From Thelephora terrestris (taxonomy: Eukaryota; Basidiomycota; Agaricomycetes; Thelephorales; Thelephoraceae): a stretch of DNA of 64,000 nt. Numbering within the stretch: position 1 is the stretch's first letter; every line of letters begins with the position of its first letter. The stretch is taken from assembly GCA_015956445.1 (NCBI GenBank), contig WIUZ02000005.1:1674001-1738000 (forward strand), in the 5' to 3' direction. Below are positions 44,371 to 54,765 of the stretch, piece after piece. The translations under genes and the position numbers were made by a program. Below the pieces are notes generated by a model. The model did not search any database and was not told the DNA's origin. It saw only the letters and a program-made list of their open reading frames with translations.

Positions 44371-45517
44371 CTAGGATGGATTGTGCAAACAATCTTCGAT
44401 ATATGCAGTGCGGACCGCCTTGGTCCCAATGGCAAGATACGTATCGGCGACGTCAATGGACGAGGTGAAGAGGCGGAGCACCGGGATGCACTCGGGCCCC
44501 TCAAAGTCCCCATCGGCTTCCATCAATTTTGTAGCAGCCGCCCTCCGTTGCTGAGGCGTTTGTTGGGGGTCTTGGGTCGGTTGGAGCGATGAGCAAAGTT
44601 CGTGGACAGCCTGGGTCATTCCCGTGATTAAGCGGACTGTCTGGTCTTGGTATTGTTGTTCTTGCCGGTAATACTTTCGCAATCGACTTTGCTCAGGGGT
44701 GATGGACCGCTTACGCTTTTTGGTTTCAGGCTGCGCCAAGTTCACCTTGTTCGCAGCCTTCTTGCCTGCCTGTGTTTGAGTCAGTAGGAGTGAACGGTTA
44801 GTGAACTGAGTCAACGTGCTGTTTTCAGATCAGATGGTGTGTGAGGAGGGGTTTCACTCTCCGTTGATTGGGAACTCTCGGTCCACTCGATTGAGTGTTC
44901 ATTGTGAATCGTGGACTGGGATGGTCCGGGTGGAGGTGGGGTTCCTGCCAGGAAAGCACCAGCCCCAGTTGCGACGATTCCATCGACGAGGGAAAACATC
45001 TCATCGTAGATCGGAAATGGTGTCGTTCTCCACTTTTTGGCGTGTGGGTTCTCCTGCAAAGTAGTCAGCATAAATTCTGAGGAACAAATTGTTCCCAAAC
45101 ACACCTTTGCCAGCTCGTCCCACTGGTCATCAGCGGCAACGACGAGGTTCCTTTCATCATCCCACCCAAAACCTGTCATATTCCGCAACTTTTTGATCAG
45201 CATGAAATCGCTCTTCAGCTGTCACATAGTATAGGAGTGGTTTATCAACAAATAGTAGGTGCCATGATTGAGATATATCTCGTGCGTACATTGCAATAGT
45301 GGTCATTGCATTTGGAAGCAGTCTTTTCGGCTTGGCCATCCGCGGCGACCTTTTGAAGTTCAGCTGCAACGACACCCCAAACTACGGATTTCCATCCGCT
45401 TTGGGCTTTGTTACCAGCAGCCTTTTGTATGAGTAGCGTTTCGACGAGGATGCGGTCATCTTGTGCGGACCAATGGCACCGATGTGGCCCCATAGTGAAC
45501 GTCTCGGGGGAATCCAT
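44371..45517 (-). CDS. Myb/SANT-like DNA-binding domain protein
   Basis: Nuclear DNA-binding protein of the Myb/SANT-like type (Pfam Myb_DNA-bind_3 family). The trihelix domain opens the protein: RCHWSAQDDRILVETLLIQK, GWKSVVWGVVAAELQK, KTASKCNDHYCN, then across an intron LKSDFMLIKKLRNMTGFGWD. After a second intron come ENPHAKKWRTTPFPIYDEMF and LVDGIVATGAGAF, the usual second conserved block. A Ser/Pro-rich linker follows, then a basic segment (PETKKRKRSITPEQSRLRKY) and a helical end (TYLAIGTKAVRTAYIEDCL). In other eukaryotes such proteins accompany or derive from Harbinger transposons, but no transposase is visible nearby. Three introns. The start at 45517 is the first ATG before the domain. 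Confidence 0.8.
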
Positions 45518-46231
45518 GGACTGTGTCGGATGTGGCTAGGGGTAAGAACATTGGTACGATATCTATATTTGAAATCCACGATACAAGTAAGCTAAGTAGG
45601 TACTTATAGGAGGGACGCGAACGAGCGGCGTTTGGAGCCGTTGTAGGCTTAGGCTAGCCTGCGCGCCACAGCAGGCGAAGCCACAGATTACGTGACGCGC
45701 GGCTGCAGCCAATATTTCCACGGTCGCTCAGCCTCGGAGTGACAAATTCCCGAGAAATGGATTTATTTGGAGGTCAGAGAGGCAGTGAATATTGAAACAT
45801 GGGCTTTCATCATTCCGCGTCACCTCTGTGATAATATCAGCTATATCAACTGAGTAACCAAAATTGGACGCGAGGACATCGCGATGCGATGCGATGGTGA
45901 TCGGTGGGCCGCCAGTGGATCCTTGCCAAGAACACCGTGTGATCGAGTCGCACGAGCCTGAGCATACCCCAGGCAAAATCCCGACGCTACCACAGGTTGC
46001 AGTGGAGGCGTCGTTCTAAACCGCCCCAGTGCCCTCGGAAGCCTACGAGGAATTGGAGTCAGTCATTAGATCCAGTCGTCAAGAGAGGCGCATTGATTTA
46101 ACATGATGGTGGTGGCGGGAGGTTGATCTCGAGAACAGCCTCTCAAATGTCAACTAGTAAGGTAGGCCACTAGTTCCTTCCCATTCAGCCCCCACTCCTT
46201 CTCTTCCTTCCCCTACCTTTCCTGCGACGAG
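45518..46231. other. Upstream region of membrane-protein copy C
   Basis: From 45675 onwards it is the inverted counterpart of the 5' flank of copy A (and similar to that of B); before that, it is unique sequence between the Myb/SANT-like gene and the repeat edge. A minus-strand frame at 45728-45976 is the antisense of flank sequence and not a gene. Confidence 0.5.
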
Positions 46232-47850
46232 ATGCTGCCACAGGGATTCCTCCTCTCTTCCCTCTTCCTTCTTAGCTGTGTTCTTCCCCCAGCTTACTCG
46301 AATTTCACTTACCAATTTAGCACGCTAGGCTCGTGCGACGATGTCGAGGTTTCCTGGACCGGTCAGTGCGTCCACTTGATCCCGAATCATCATCTCACTC
46401 TCCTGAACAGGTGGCCAAGGCCCCTTTGGCCTTCTTCTAGTTCCGGTAGTCATTTCTCCTACGTCACCACGAAGAGTCACGCTCATGCCACTCTTTTCCA
46501 CAGCTCTATGGAACACCCAGCACTTTTCAGATTCCAGCCTCAGCAGTAAACAACGGTAAGGGTGTTTACAATGCATCACTCAACTTTCCCAAAGATCAAC
46601 AAATATTCCTCGTCATGTCTGATGCGACCGGCCTCGGATCCGGTGGCACCAGCGAGATCTTGACGGTTGGGTCGTCTGTCAGCGGAAATAGTTGCAACAC
46701 TACAGATCCTGGGTCAGACTTCACTTTCAGCTCCAGTGACTACCTCACACAATGCGAGTGAGTACGCCACTTCGTTTCTTCGCCCCTTCCTAATGTTTTC
46801 GCACAGAACCGCTGTGTTCAGCGACTATGAAAGGGCAGTTCAACCAATTACGATCGTTGTCAGTTACTAGCCGTCACTATCTCATCATTCACCCTGTTTC
46901 GTGAACTCATCCGCATTACAGGGATTCATCCCGGGGGGGAACTTGTTCCAACTTAACCCTCCAAACGGGTCTACAACATATAATTGGCAAGCTGACCTGG
47001 AAGCCGGAACCTCTGTTGTCTTTGTCGCGACCGATTCTAAAGGCCGACAAGGTTGGTGTCATTCTCATTCTCTGGGGCGCCCATCATTTAAATCCCTTGT
47101 CCAGGCGGTGCAACTCAAATCACGCGTGTCAGGAATTCGAATTCCAATAACAGCAGCTGTCTCGGTTCTACTTTCCCCACGTCTACCCCCAATATGCCAA
47201 CTTCAACTTCGCCAGCAAAAACTTCCGCCCCTTCAGCAAACTCTTCCGCCCCTCCAGCAAACTCTTCCGCCCTTTCAGCAAACTCTTCCACCCCTTCGAC
47301 CGTTCAAAGCAGCAAGAAAAATAGCGGACCGAACGTTGTTACCCTTGCTCTCGCGTCCCTAGGAGGCGTCCTAGCTCTTGCCATCGTCGCAGCCCTTATC
47401 TTTTATTTCCAAAGGAGGAGAAAGAGGGACAGTGCCTATTCGGAGGGCTCAGACCCTCATCGGGGAAAGCGTGGCCCCAGAAGGTTGTCTCTAGATCCCG
47501 AAGAAGAAGAAGAACCACGACCTTTTGACCACGCTCTCGACGACCAGGTCGTATCGTTCATCACGCCATTTCCAGACACCCAGTCCGCTACAAGCTCAGA
47601 TCACTTGCGGCACTCTCGAGAGGATTCCCGGGACCCGCTTCTTGGCTCACCTCGTTCTGGACTTTCACCTTCGAGCAGGCGGCCAAAATTACCGTCCAGT
47701 CCCTCCAGGCAGCTCCGGTACGTGGTGCACACGGATGTGGAGGATGCTATGCCAGAACACGGCGAAGAGGAGGTCATCGAGCTTCCCCCAATGTACAGCG
47801 GACGCAGAGGACCGGTATCGCCCTCCGAACATCCGACCATATCCCAGTGA
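46232..47850 (+). CDS. Single-pass membrane protein, copy C
   Basis: Six exons. Signal peptide MLPQGFLLSSLFLLSCVLPPA, then FTYQFSTLGSCDDVEVSWTG, LLLVP joined to LYGTPSTFQIPASAVNNGKG, MSDATGLGSGGTSEILTVG, ITIVGFIPGGNLFQLNPP and NWQADLEAGTSVVFVATD. The stalk carries three 21-base repeats coding for SANSSAP-like heptads that A and B lack. One membrane helix (VVTLALASLGGVLALAIVAA) is followed by RRRKR, and the tail ends with ELPPMYSGRRGPVSPSE. The tail is nearly identical to that of copy A, while the extracellular part mixes features of A and B (NPPNGSTTY as in A, NWQADLEAGTS as in B). The gene is whole by my reading. Function unknown; the PPxY-like motif might recruit WW-domain proteins. Confidence 0.8.
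47196..47300 (+). repeat. 21-bp tandem repeats in the stalk of copy C
   Basis: Three slightly diverged copies of TCAGCAAACTCTTCCGCCCC(T), each coding for a Ser/Ala/Asn-rich heptad. Absent from copies A and B, so they arose after the duplication. Confidence 0.8.
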
Positions 47851-48813
47851 CCGTAACCCAATCCGTTCCGGTCGTGTTGTGGCGTAGACCTTTTGGATCA
47901 ATTCACTCAGTAGCAGTTGAGCTCACGTGTTTATTAGTGGTTTACGCTCTGCTTGGACGTTCATTTTTTCATTAACCCTTGATTTTTAGCCTTTAGTCGT
48001 CCGGCATATGTGCTGAACGTTGCGCCTGCCCTTTATTTAAACAATCCTCTCATATCCCCCGCACTTCTCGATCAGAGTCGTCCTTCCGTCTCCTTTGGCT
48101 GTTGTTCTTTTTGCGAATGTTTTCTGGTCGGGCTGGAGATTATTTAAAGTATGTAACATTTGGTGTTTCACCGACTCTAGTCAGTGAATGTATAACACAA
48201 GGCGATATTCTCTCAGAACATGGTAGGAGGGATATTGGGGTCGGGCGGTGTTCGTCGTTTGAAAATGATGTCAGGAAAGAATCCAGGCTGAGTCCTGTAG
48301 GTTTAGATTCTATTCCAGGCAAGATAGAAGAAAGAGCGAGCATTCGTGAGAGAGAGAGACTGGTATGGTGAGAACAGAGGGATGGAGGTCGCTCGGTCAA
48401 TGGCCGCAAGCGCAGACCGAATGCTCACTGTCCAGGGGAAACGGGAAAGGATATTACTTGGTGACTTCAAATAGCGAGGTAGTGAAGGTGGAGGATGCGG
48501 GGGAGAGAGAGGTACAGTTGAATTAAGGCGAAGGGAAGAGAGAAAGCAATTGCAAAAAAAGATATAGAGCACAATATGATGAGCAGTGTAGAGACAGGTA
48601 CACCACAAAGCTTGACGACAGAGCACAACGGGAGAGGTGGCAGCCCGATTGAATAAAGGACGGTGAAATGCAAATCCCGGTCTTACTTACCGCTTACGGA
48701 ACACATCTACTCCTCTATTTTTGAGAGGACACACGCAGTTTATCCTAATAATATGCGTTACGGTCGGCCTCTCGTTAGGTACAACTACAATATTACAACA
48801 CGAAAACGGGCGA
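47851..48813. other. 3' flank of copy C and region before SWI1 3' end
   Basis: Mostly the inverted repeat (to 48667). A small frame (48102-48371) is shared with arms A and B but changes by mostly amino-acid-altering substitutions and shifts at its end, so it is not called. The rest is the spacer before the SWI1 stop codon. Confidence 0.55.
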
Positions 48814-51800
48814 TCAAAACTCGACGCGAATCATCGACTCAAGCTCACCAAACATGGTGTTGTCCACCTCCCTCGAGAGCATAAGCGACATCGTGATATC
48901 CTCAGCGAACCCGCTCAGCATCCCAAACCCGCTCTCCACCTTCTTCTCCCCAACCTCGTGCCAGCCCATCCCAAACGAAAGCGCGGGCATCGAAGTCGTC
49001 GGAGTCTTGTCCACCACGACCTCCCCCTCGTCATCGATGAGCTTCATCGCCTCGATCCCCCTCTTCGAACAGACGTGGAAGAACTCCCGGACGTTCTGGC
49101 TCGGGTTCATCATGAACTTCCTCAGGACCCGCAACATCACCCCGGAGAATCCGATCGACTTGTCCACCTTCAGCTTCTTCTTCAACTCTGGAGGGGCGAG
49201 GAAAGCAAGGGAGTAGATGGACATGATCAACTTCTCGATGTATCCCAACCACGCGTCCTTTGTGATCACCTCAAAGTCTTTGGCCGATACCGGGAGTCGG
49301 TACACGAACGAACGGAAGAGTTCCCCCAACCACGCCTGGGGTACGACAGAAGCGATGATCTTGCGATGCTCATCCGGATGACTGAACCGCGTCCAGATTT
49401 GAAGCGCGCAATCGGCGGTCGCGGGTACCGACCACAGTGCTGACGGCGGGCAGACTTCCAGAGGATCCATCACAGCAGAGGAGACGAAACCGAACATCCT
49501 CCTCGTCACCCTTTTCCCGACCGAAGGTGACTTCTCGTAAACATCCTTCAGCCTATACTCCATCGTCACTCCGATCATAATCAACGCCACGTCTTTCCGG
49601 ACCGTGATGAGATCCGAGAGTGATAAGACGGGTGAAGCGGGCCTTATCTTCGTGTTTCCATTCTTCCTCGACGCTAGGCCGCATAGGCGAAGCATGACGT
49701 TGGTGAAAGAGGGGTGCCGCGCCATGAACTCCAGGTTGTCGTTGGATGCCCCGGCCCAGTTCCGGAAGATGTTGAGAACGGAGAGGACCACACCACCCGG
49801 ACGCTGTTTCGGCCCGGATAAACGATCCACCTCTCCCAATCGAATGGGTCTCAGACACGCAAAAGGCTTGGTTTCTTCCTCCTGGACAATCTCTAGCAGG
49901 TCCCGGACCGTCAAGAGTTGGACCGGACCGTTCGCCTTCCCACAATCGTCAAACTCGTCGTCCACGTCTTCGGCTCCCTGGAAAGCAATCTCCTCCAAAA
50001 GGTCCAACAGCTCATCGAACAAGTCCGGACACTGGGGAATGGTCAGATACGGCACGTCCTTCGCGGCGTCCCTCACGACCGAGATCAGGCTACACGTGGT
50101 GATCGCATAGGATAACTCCGTGGCCAGCCTCGAGCGAATTGACATAATGAGGGCGTCGATGTCCACTTGGCCCCACTCATGAATGGCTTTCAACGGACGG
50201 TGGTTCGCCGTGCGCTGGAGCTCCGGACCGATGTTAAGAAGGTTTCTTCCACCGGGAGAATCGATTTCGTGACGCAGAGGGACGTAGGTGATCTTTCTCC
50301 TGGTGCGCGCTATTGTGGGCGGCTGTGAAGGGACGGAAGGCGTGGCGACCCTGTTTGCGCTTGCCGAGGGCTAGAAGTTATCAGGGTCAGTGGTGGGATT
50401 CATTTAATGACGACTGTTCATGGAAACGGCGAAAACGTAACATACCGGCATATCTGGGGGTTCACCTACAAGGCATGAGGAGTCAAAAACGTGAGCCTTT
50501 GTCGCATTACAACAAAGGAGTGCCTACCTGTCTTCTGTCTCGTCCTCTTTACCTCTTCCTCTTCTTCGACCTTCCGCTTTCGAGTCTCCAAGTCCATATC
50601 AAGCCCTGCAAAGTCCCCTAAGCCAACAGGTGGAGGGACGTTGGCCGGCGTGGCACCGCGCTGCGGCAGGTGGCCCAGTTGCTGCTGATGCATCTGTTGT
50701 TGATGTGCCGCAAAGTAGTTCGGGTCCATGCCTTGGTGGAGGTTAGGTGTCAACCCAGGTTGTTGTGGGGTACCGGGTCGACCCTGATTTTGTTGCTGCG
50801 GTTGGACATGCTGCATCATACCCAGAGCTAATTGAGATGAATCGTCGGAAATTCCGGGAAGGCCCTGCATAGACGCATGAGGTTGAGTGACGGGTTGCGC
50901 ACCGAAACTGTTGTTCATCCCGTTTATATTGATATTGCCCGGATCAGGGGTAGCCGACATTGTCATATTGCCCATCCCGTGCATACCACCCATCCCGATA
51001 TTCCCGGCGTTGGGATTCATACCTGCCTGAGCCATCGCCATTTGGTTATACTGATGTGCCTGCATGTTGCTCATCCCGGGAGTTGGAGTGTGCGATGGTT
51101 GGTGCTGCTGATGTTGGGGAGGAAGACGCTGGGGAGCGTTTTGGATCGACTGGTTGGGTTGCTGCTGTTGCTGTTGCTGTGGGGTGGCTCCGCTGGAACC
51201 GGTCGAGGTGGAAGAAGGGTAACGTTGCTGAGCGTGTGGGTTGCCACCTTTATTCATTATTGAGTTTTTGCGATACCAATCTTCGAACGGGACCAATACG
51301 TTCATGTACAGGCGTGCGAGAAATTGGGCGGTCGAACCCGAGTCTGGGGGAGGGAGTTGCTCAGGGAGGTCAAATAGTGGCAAGACGTTGTGCCATGCGC
51401 CGGTTTGATGGGCCTAAGAAAAGAAAGAGGACGATTAGTCCAATTACCGGTGTTAACCCCAGGACGTCATATGCGCCGGAAAACGACGTAAGAGAAGACA
51501 AAGCGTGGTGAATCAGGGAAGAATGACGCCTCTTCTAGCGAAAGGAAAAGCCCGGGGTGGGGGTGATGGAATGCGTACCTTCATACCACCGCCGGTTTGG
51601 AAGACGATCCCAAAGAATTTATAGAGATCAAAGTCCTTCCCCGCCAACCGAATAGCTCCAACCTCAGTCTGCGAAGGCTCTAGATTCTTCCAGGGTGACG
51701 CGTTTGGGTCAACTCCAGGGGGGATGGGTACGCCGGTGAGGGCCTGGGGTAAAGGTTGACCGCGTTGTATCATGAGGGATCCGAGGGTCTGAATGAACTG

Positions 51801-52468
51801 CTTCCTCTTCTGCATCTGCTGCATCTGAGCCACCTGCTGGCCCGGTCCGGGCGTCGAGCGGCGGTTTGGGTCCGGGAACGCGTTTTGTGAACCGGCGGAG
51901 GTGGGGGTGGCGATCGACATGGAGTTTGAAGATTGGACGCTCATACTGTTTTGCTGGAAGTTGTGGAGACCGGGCCCTCCGCCCTGTTGGTGGTGGGGAT
52001 GGGCGGAAAAGTCGGAGAGAGAAGAGGAGTGGAGGTGTTGGTCGGAGGGGGAAGGGATGGGCAGGTTCTGAGTTGTCATGTTGCCGTTACTTTGGTGCAG
52101 GAGCGAGTTTCCTCCGAAGTAGCCTGATGATGATTGCGCTAAGACCGGTGATTGAGCCGAACCAGGAGCACTTCTGTTTGCCATTTTAGCGATGTTGGCC
52201 GCGTTCAGAGCCGCCATTTGCTTCTCTATGCTCGGATTGTGGAACATCCCCGGCGTTCCCATCCCTGTCTCTTGCCCTTGTTGCGCATCTTGGTACGACT
52301 GGTACATGCGGCTCGGAGAGTTGTTCTGCCCATGGTTCTGTTGCCTACCGCACACCCGCAACGTCAGCCGGGAACGAAGCAAGAGAGGAAGGAAAGACGG
52401 AGACTGACATTGTGTGCCTCGAGTGCCGGCAAGAGGGTGTGAAGATCAACTCGCTCGGCCTTCTCCAT
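48814..52468 (-). CDS. SWI1: SWI/SNF subunit SWI1 (ARID/BRIGHT domain)
   Basis: DNA-contacting subunit of the SWI/SNF chromatin remodeller. I start at 52468 (MEKAERVDLHTLLPALEAHN), joined across an intron to NHGQNNSPSRMYQSYQDAQQ. After a Gln/Ser-rich region the ARID domain reads KRKQFIQTLGSLMIQRGQPL, LAGKDFDLYKFFGIVFQTGG, and after an intron AHQTGAWHNVLPLFDLPEQL, NVLVPFEDWYRKN. Another Gln-rich, low-complexity part has a run of seven Q. The C-terminal 500 residues form the armadillo-like domain typical of Swi1/BAF250: ITYVPLRHEIDSPGGRNLLN, LDALIMSIRSRL, VLNIFRNWAGASNDNLEFMA, MLRLCGLASRK. At least four introns. It shares a 129-bp promoter with the divergent DUF1764 gene. The end at 48814 is 150 bp from the repeat arm. 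Confidence 0.9.
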
Positions 52469-52597
52469 CAACCCATAACCAATCCGTCCTCTGCTGCGCT
52501 TTTTTTTTCTCTATCCACTTTTTTGTCGGTCAGTTCTCGTCCAAGACGGCTTGCGATGGCGAGCGAGTGATACCACCTCCCTTTCGCTCCAGCCGCG
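52469..52597. promoter_or_regulatory. Bidirectional promoter, SWI1 and DUF1764 gene
   Basis: Only 129 bases separate the two start codons of the divergent genes. A poly-T tract (52500-52508, followed by TCTCTATCC) is the one visible element, and could exclude nucleosomes. No TATA box was seen. Both 5' leaders and the promoter must fit or overlap here. Confidence 0.7.
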
Positions 52598-53219
52598 ATG
52601 GGTCGTTCAGAAATCGATGACATATTTGCGGCAAAAAAAACGACCGTGGAGGTTGTTACTCAACCGGCGGCTTCCACCTCTACTTCTACCGATGCGACTG
52701 GTTCGAAAAAGAAGAAAAAGGACAAGAAGCGTAAGAGACGGGCTGAAGAGGCTCTTGATCCCGGTGAAACCGAGGAAAAGCCTTTGAAAAAGCGTGTCGT
52801 TGAGACCGTCCACGACCCTTCTACCAGTGTACCCTCGGCCTCTTCCTCGAAGGTACCAACTGCTGGAAAGGGTATTAGTACGACAAAGTTGAAGGTCTCG
52901 AAGAAGGAAAAGGAGGGCTTGGATCGATTCAAAGACTCGAGGGGAACAGGTCCTAGTAAGTGACGATCCTCTTCGTTATATGCGGTGGTGGTCTTACAGG
53001 ACATTAGGACGGAAAACTGAGGAAGGTTTCTCGATTTTTAAAGAAGCAGAGCTGGGCATTAACCCAGAAGCCGGGGGTACTTGGGATCTAATGTTTTACT
53101 CACTTAAAACTGACGCTTTCTTAGGAACACCGCTTTGTCCGTTTGATTGTGAATGTTGTAGGTTTTCGACGCACCTTTCCTGTTTCTGCGATGACTGACC
53201 AGCGCGCATAGGTTTTTAG
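52598..53219 (+). CDS. DUF1764 family protein
   Basis: Small basic protein of a conserved eukaryotic family without known function. It begins MGRSEIDDIFAAKK, the family start, followed by a lysine-rich, probably nuclear segment (GSKKKKKDKKRKRRAEE). The conserved C-terminal half reads GLDRFKDSRGTGPRRKTEEG, FSIFKEAELGI and TPLCPFDCECCF, with the CxFDCxCCF end typical of the family. Three introns are needed; the last one (donor after TGT T at 53160, acceptor at 53211) leaves a final coding part of only eight bases, GTTTTTAG, which supplies the last Cys, Phe and the stop. Reading through that intron would replace the end with 12 unrelated residues. Confidence 0.88.
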
Positions 53220-54692
53220 TGGCTATATATGCGCCAGCTTCCAGTGGGTTGTTTCAGTCTTGTGCCGCATCGATGTCGGCTCTTTCGAAGCCTTGAGATC
53301 TACATTTCCGTGGTCGATAAGGTCAATGTGTAGCCAAGAAGAAGCTGTCCCTCCGATTTAGCGATTTCTTTGCGTCATCCCCTGGGACATGTGTGGCGTC
53401 GAGTATGCATCGCGTGTCATTTCGTTGACCGGACACATGATTACCCTACGCAGCTTTCTTCCCCTATCACCGAATGCAATCTATGTTTATCTTCGTTTGC
53501 GAAAATGTTTACGAGCATCGCAATGGGCATATGTCGCGAATGAAACAGCAAATCTCTCTATTCGATGACCTAGAACCGTTTATGATGACTTGTCCGAAGA
53601 TGGGATGATTTCCCTGGATGGAGCTGTTGGGCGTCCTCGGGTAATCCCATATTCACTGTCGAGGAGCTGTACCAGGCACCATAGAGTCCAAAATTGAATA
53701 ACCGGCCTGACGACTCCCGTCTCGAGTCTCCATCTCTGCCCTCAATTAGGATTTTTAACCGAGAGTGACGCTACTCGTTTGAAGTACCGCGCTGACGATT
53801 CGATCAGGAGAAGAATGCAGAAAGTTTTGCTGCGAGCTTGATGGGCCCCACCAACTCCGCTGCTTTGACCCTCTTGGGTTCAAGGGGAACTTGGAGGGAA
53901 TCTGCAGGTGTGCTTTGAGCGGATTTATGAGCGTACACAATTGTCACGCCAGATTTGCACAATTTGATTTTGGCTTCAGGTTTTGACGCGCTCGTACGTT
54001 GTCCGTATTCTCGTGAGGTACGCGCATAGCCTCAACGCGTGGTTTGCCAGTACACGAGTGGTTACCGACAATTACCAAGTGAATGCAATCCGACTACTCC
54101 ACATTCGTATCCTTACTGTCGGGTACTAGAGAGACGGGTTGATTATCAATTCCGTTTGTCGCCTAACCGTGGCTGATTGGGGGTGTTACGGCCGGTCGGT
54201 GTCATGAAAGGTGCGGCCAAACTCCGCCGCCGCAGAAACGGGCTGTTTGGCAGAAGACTGGAAGACTCCTGAGGACTCCTGTCAGAGAGCCTGGACGGGA
54301 GGGGAGTGCATACATACGGGTAAATTTTGGAGATTGACCGCAGCCGACGGTTTGACGGAAGGGCCGGATTAGAAGTGGATCACATGGTTTACGGGAGGGT
54401 TGATTTTTATACATATACCGACTTCTCTCTCCCGCCCCTCCCCTTGTCTGTAATTCTCTTCCTTTGCTCACCGTCCTGAGGAAGTTGCGCCCGCCCGCTG
54501 AACCGTCGATATGGTCGTGGACTCTGGAAATTATCGATTCGCGAGACAGGGAGTTTCTGGTACCACGAGTGAGTCACGTTCATTACACGATGGCTGGTGA
54601 TTACGTCTGGCGCCCCCGTTAGCCTCCCCGTTTGTTTATCTTTGAATGTGCACAGGCCTGTGGGGGGCGTGGCCTTGTCCGATTTTATATGT
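53220..54692. other. Long intergenic region
   Basis: About 1.5 kb between the DUF1764 gene and the TATA box of the next gene. Stops are frequent in all frames and no domain is visible. I see no transposon ends or long internal repeats. Confidence 0.5.
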
Positions 54693-54700
54693 TATATAAG
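54693..54700 (+). promoter_or_regulatory. TATA box of the Pro-Thr-rich membrane protein gene
   Basis: TATATAAG lies 66 bases before the start codon at 54766. It is a near-perfect TATA element at a fitting distance for a short leader, and supports that start. Confidence 0.65.
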
Positions 54701-54765
54701 CCACACACGGCAATCGAGTCTAACTTCGCCTGGGCTCTCTCTCTTTTTTTATCACTTCCCTCTTC

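Larger units (their letters stand above)
45675..48667 (-). repeat. Inverted repeat arm C (matches 11101-14196)
   Basis: Reverse-orientation copy of the 11.1-14.2 kb block, with the same order of 5' flank, gene and 3' flank. The right edge falls where GTCCTTTAT-type sequence shared with arm A gives way to unique sequence (about 48667); the left edge lies near GCGAAGCC at 45675-45682. Unlike A and B, C is not followed by a second unit. Copies A and C are about 31.5 kb apart. Confidence 0.85.

Noticed and set aside
44371-45517. The Myb/SANT-like gene as part of a Harbinger-type transposon
   Set aside because: No transposase frame, terminal inverted repeats or target duplications were seen near it; it is treated as a host gene.
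48102-48371. Small ORF conserved in all three copies of the membrane-protein block (also minus strand near 11466-11660 and 14123-14434)
   Set aside because: Between arms A and B nearly all substitutions in it change the amino acid, and its end shifts frame between copies. It is shared because the DNA was duplicated, not because it codes.
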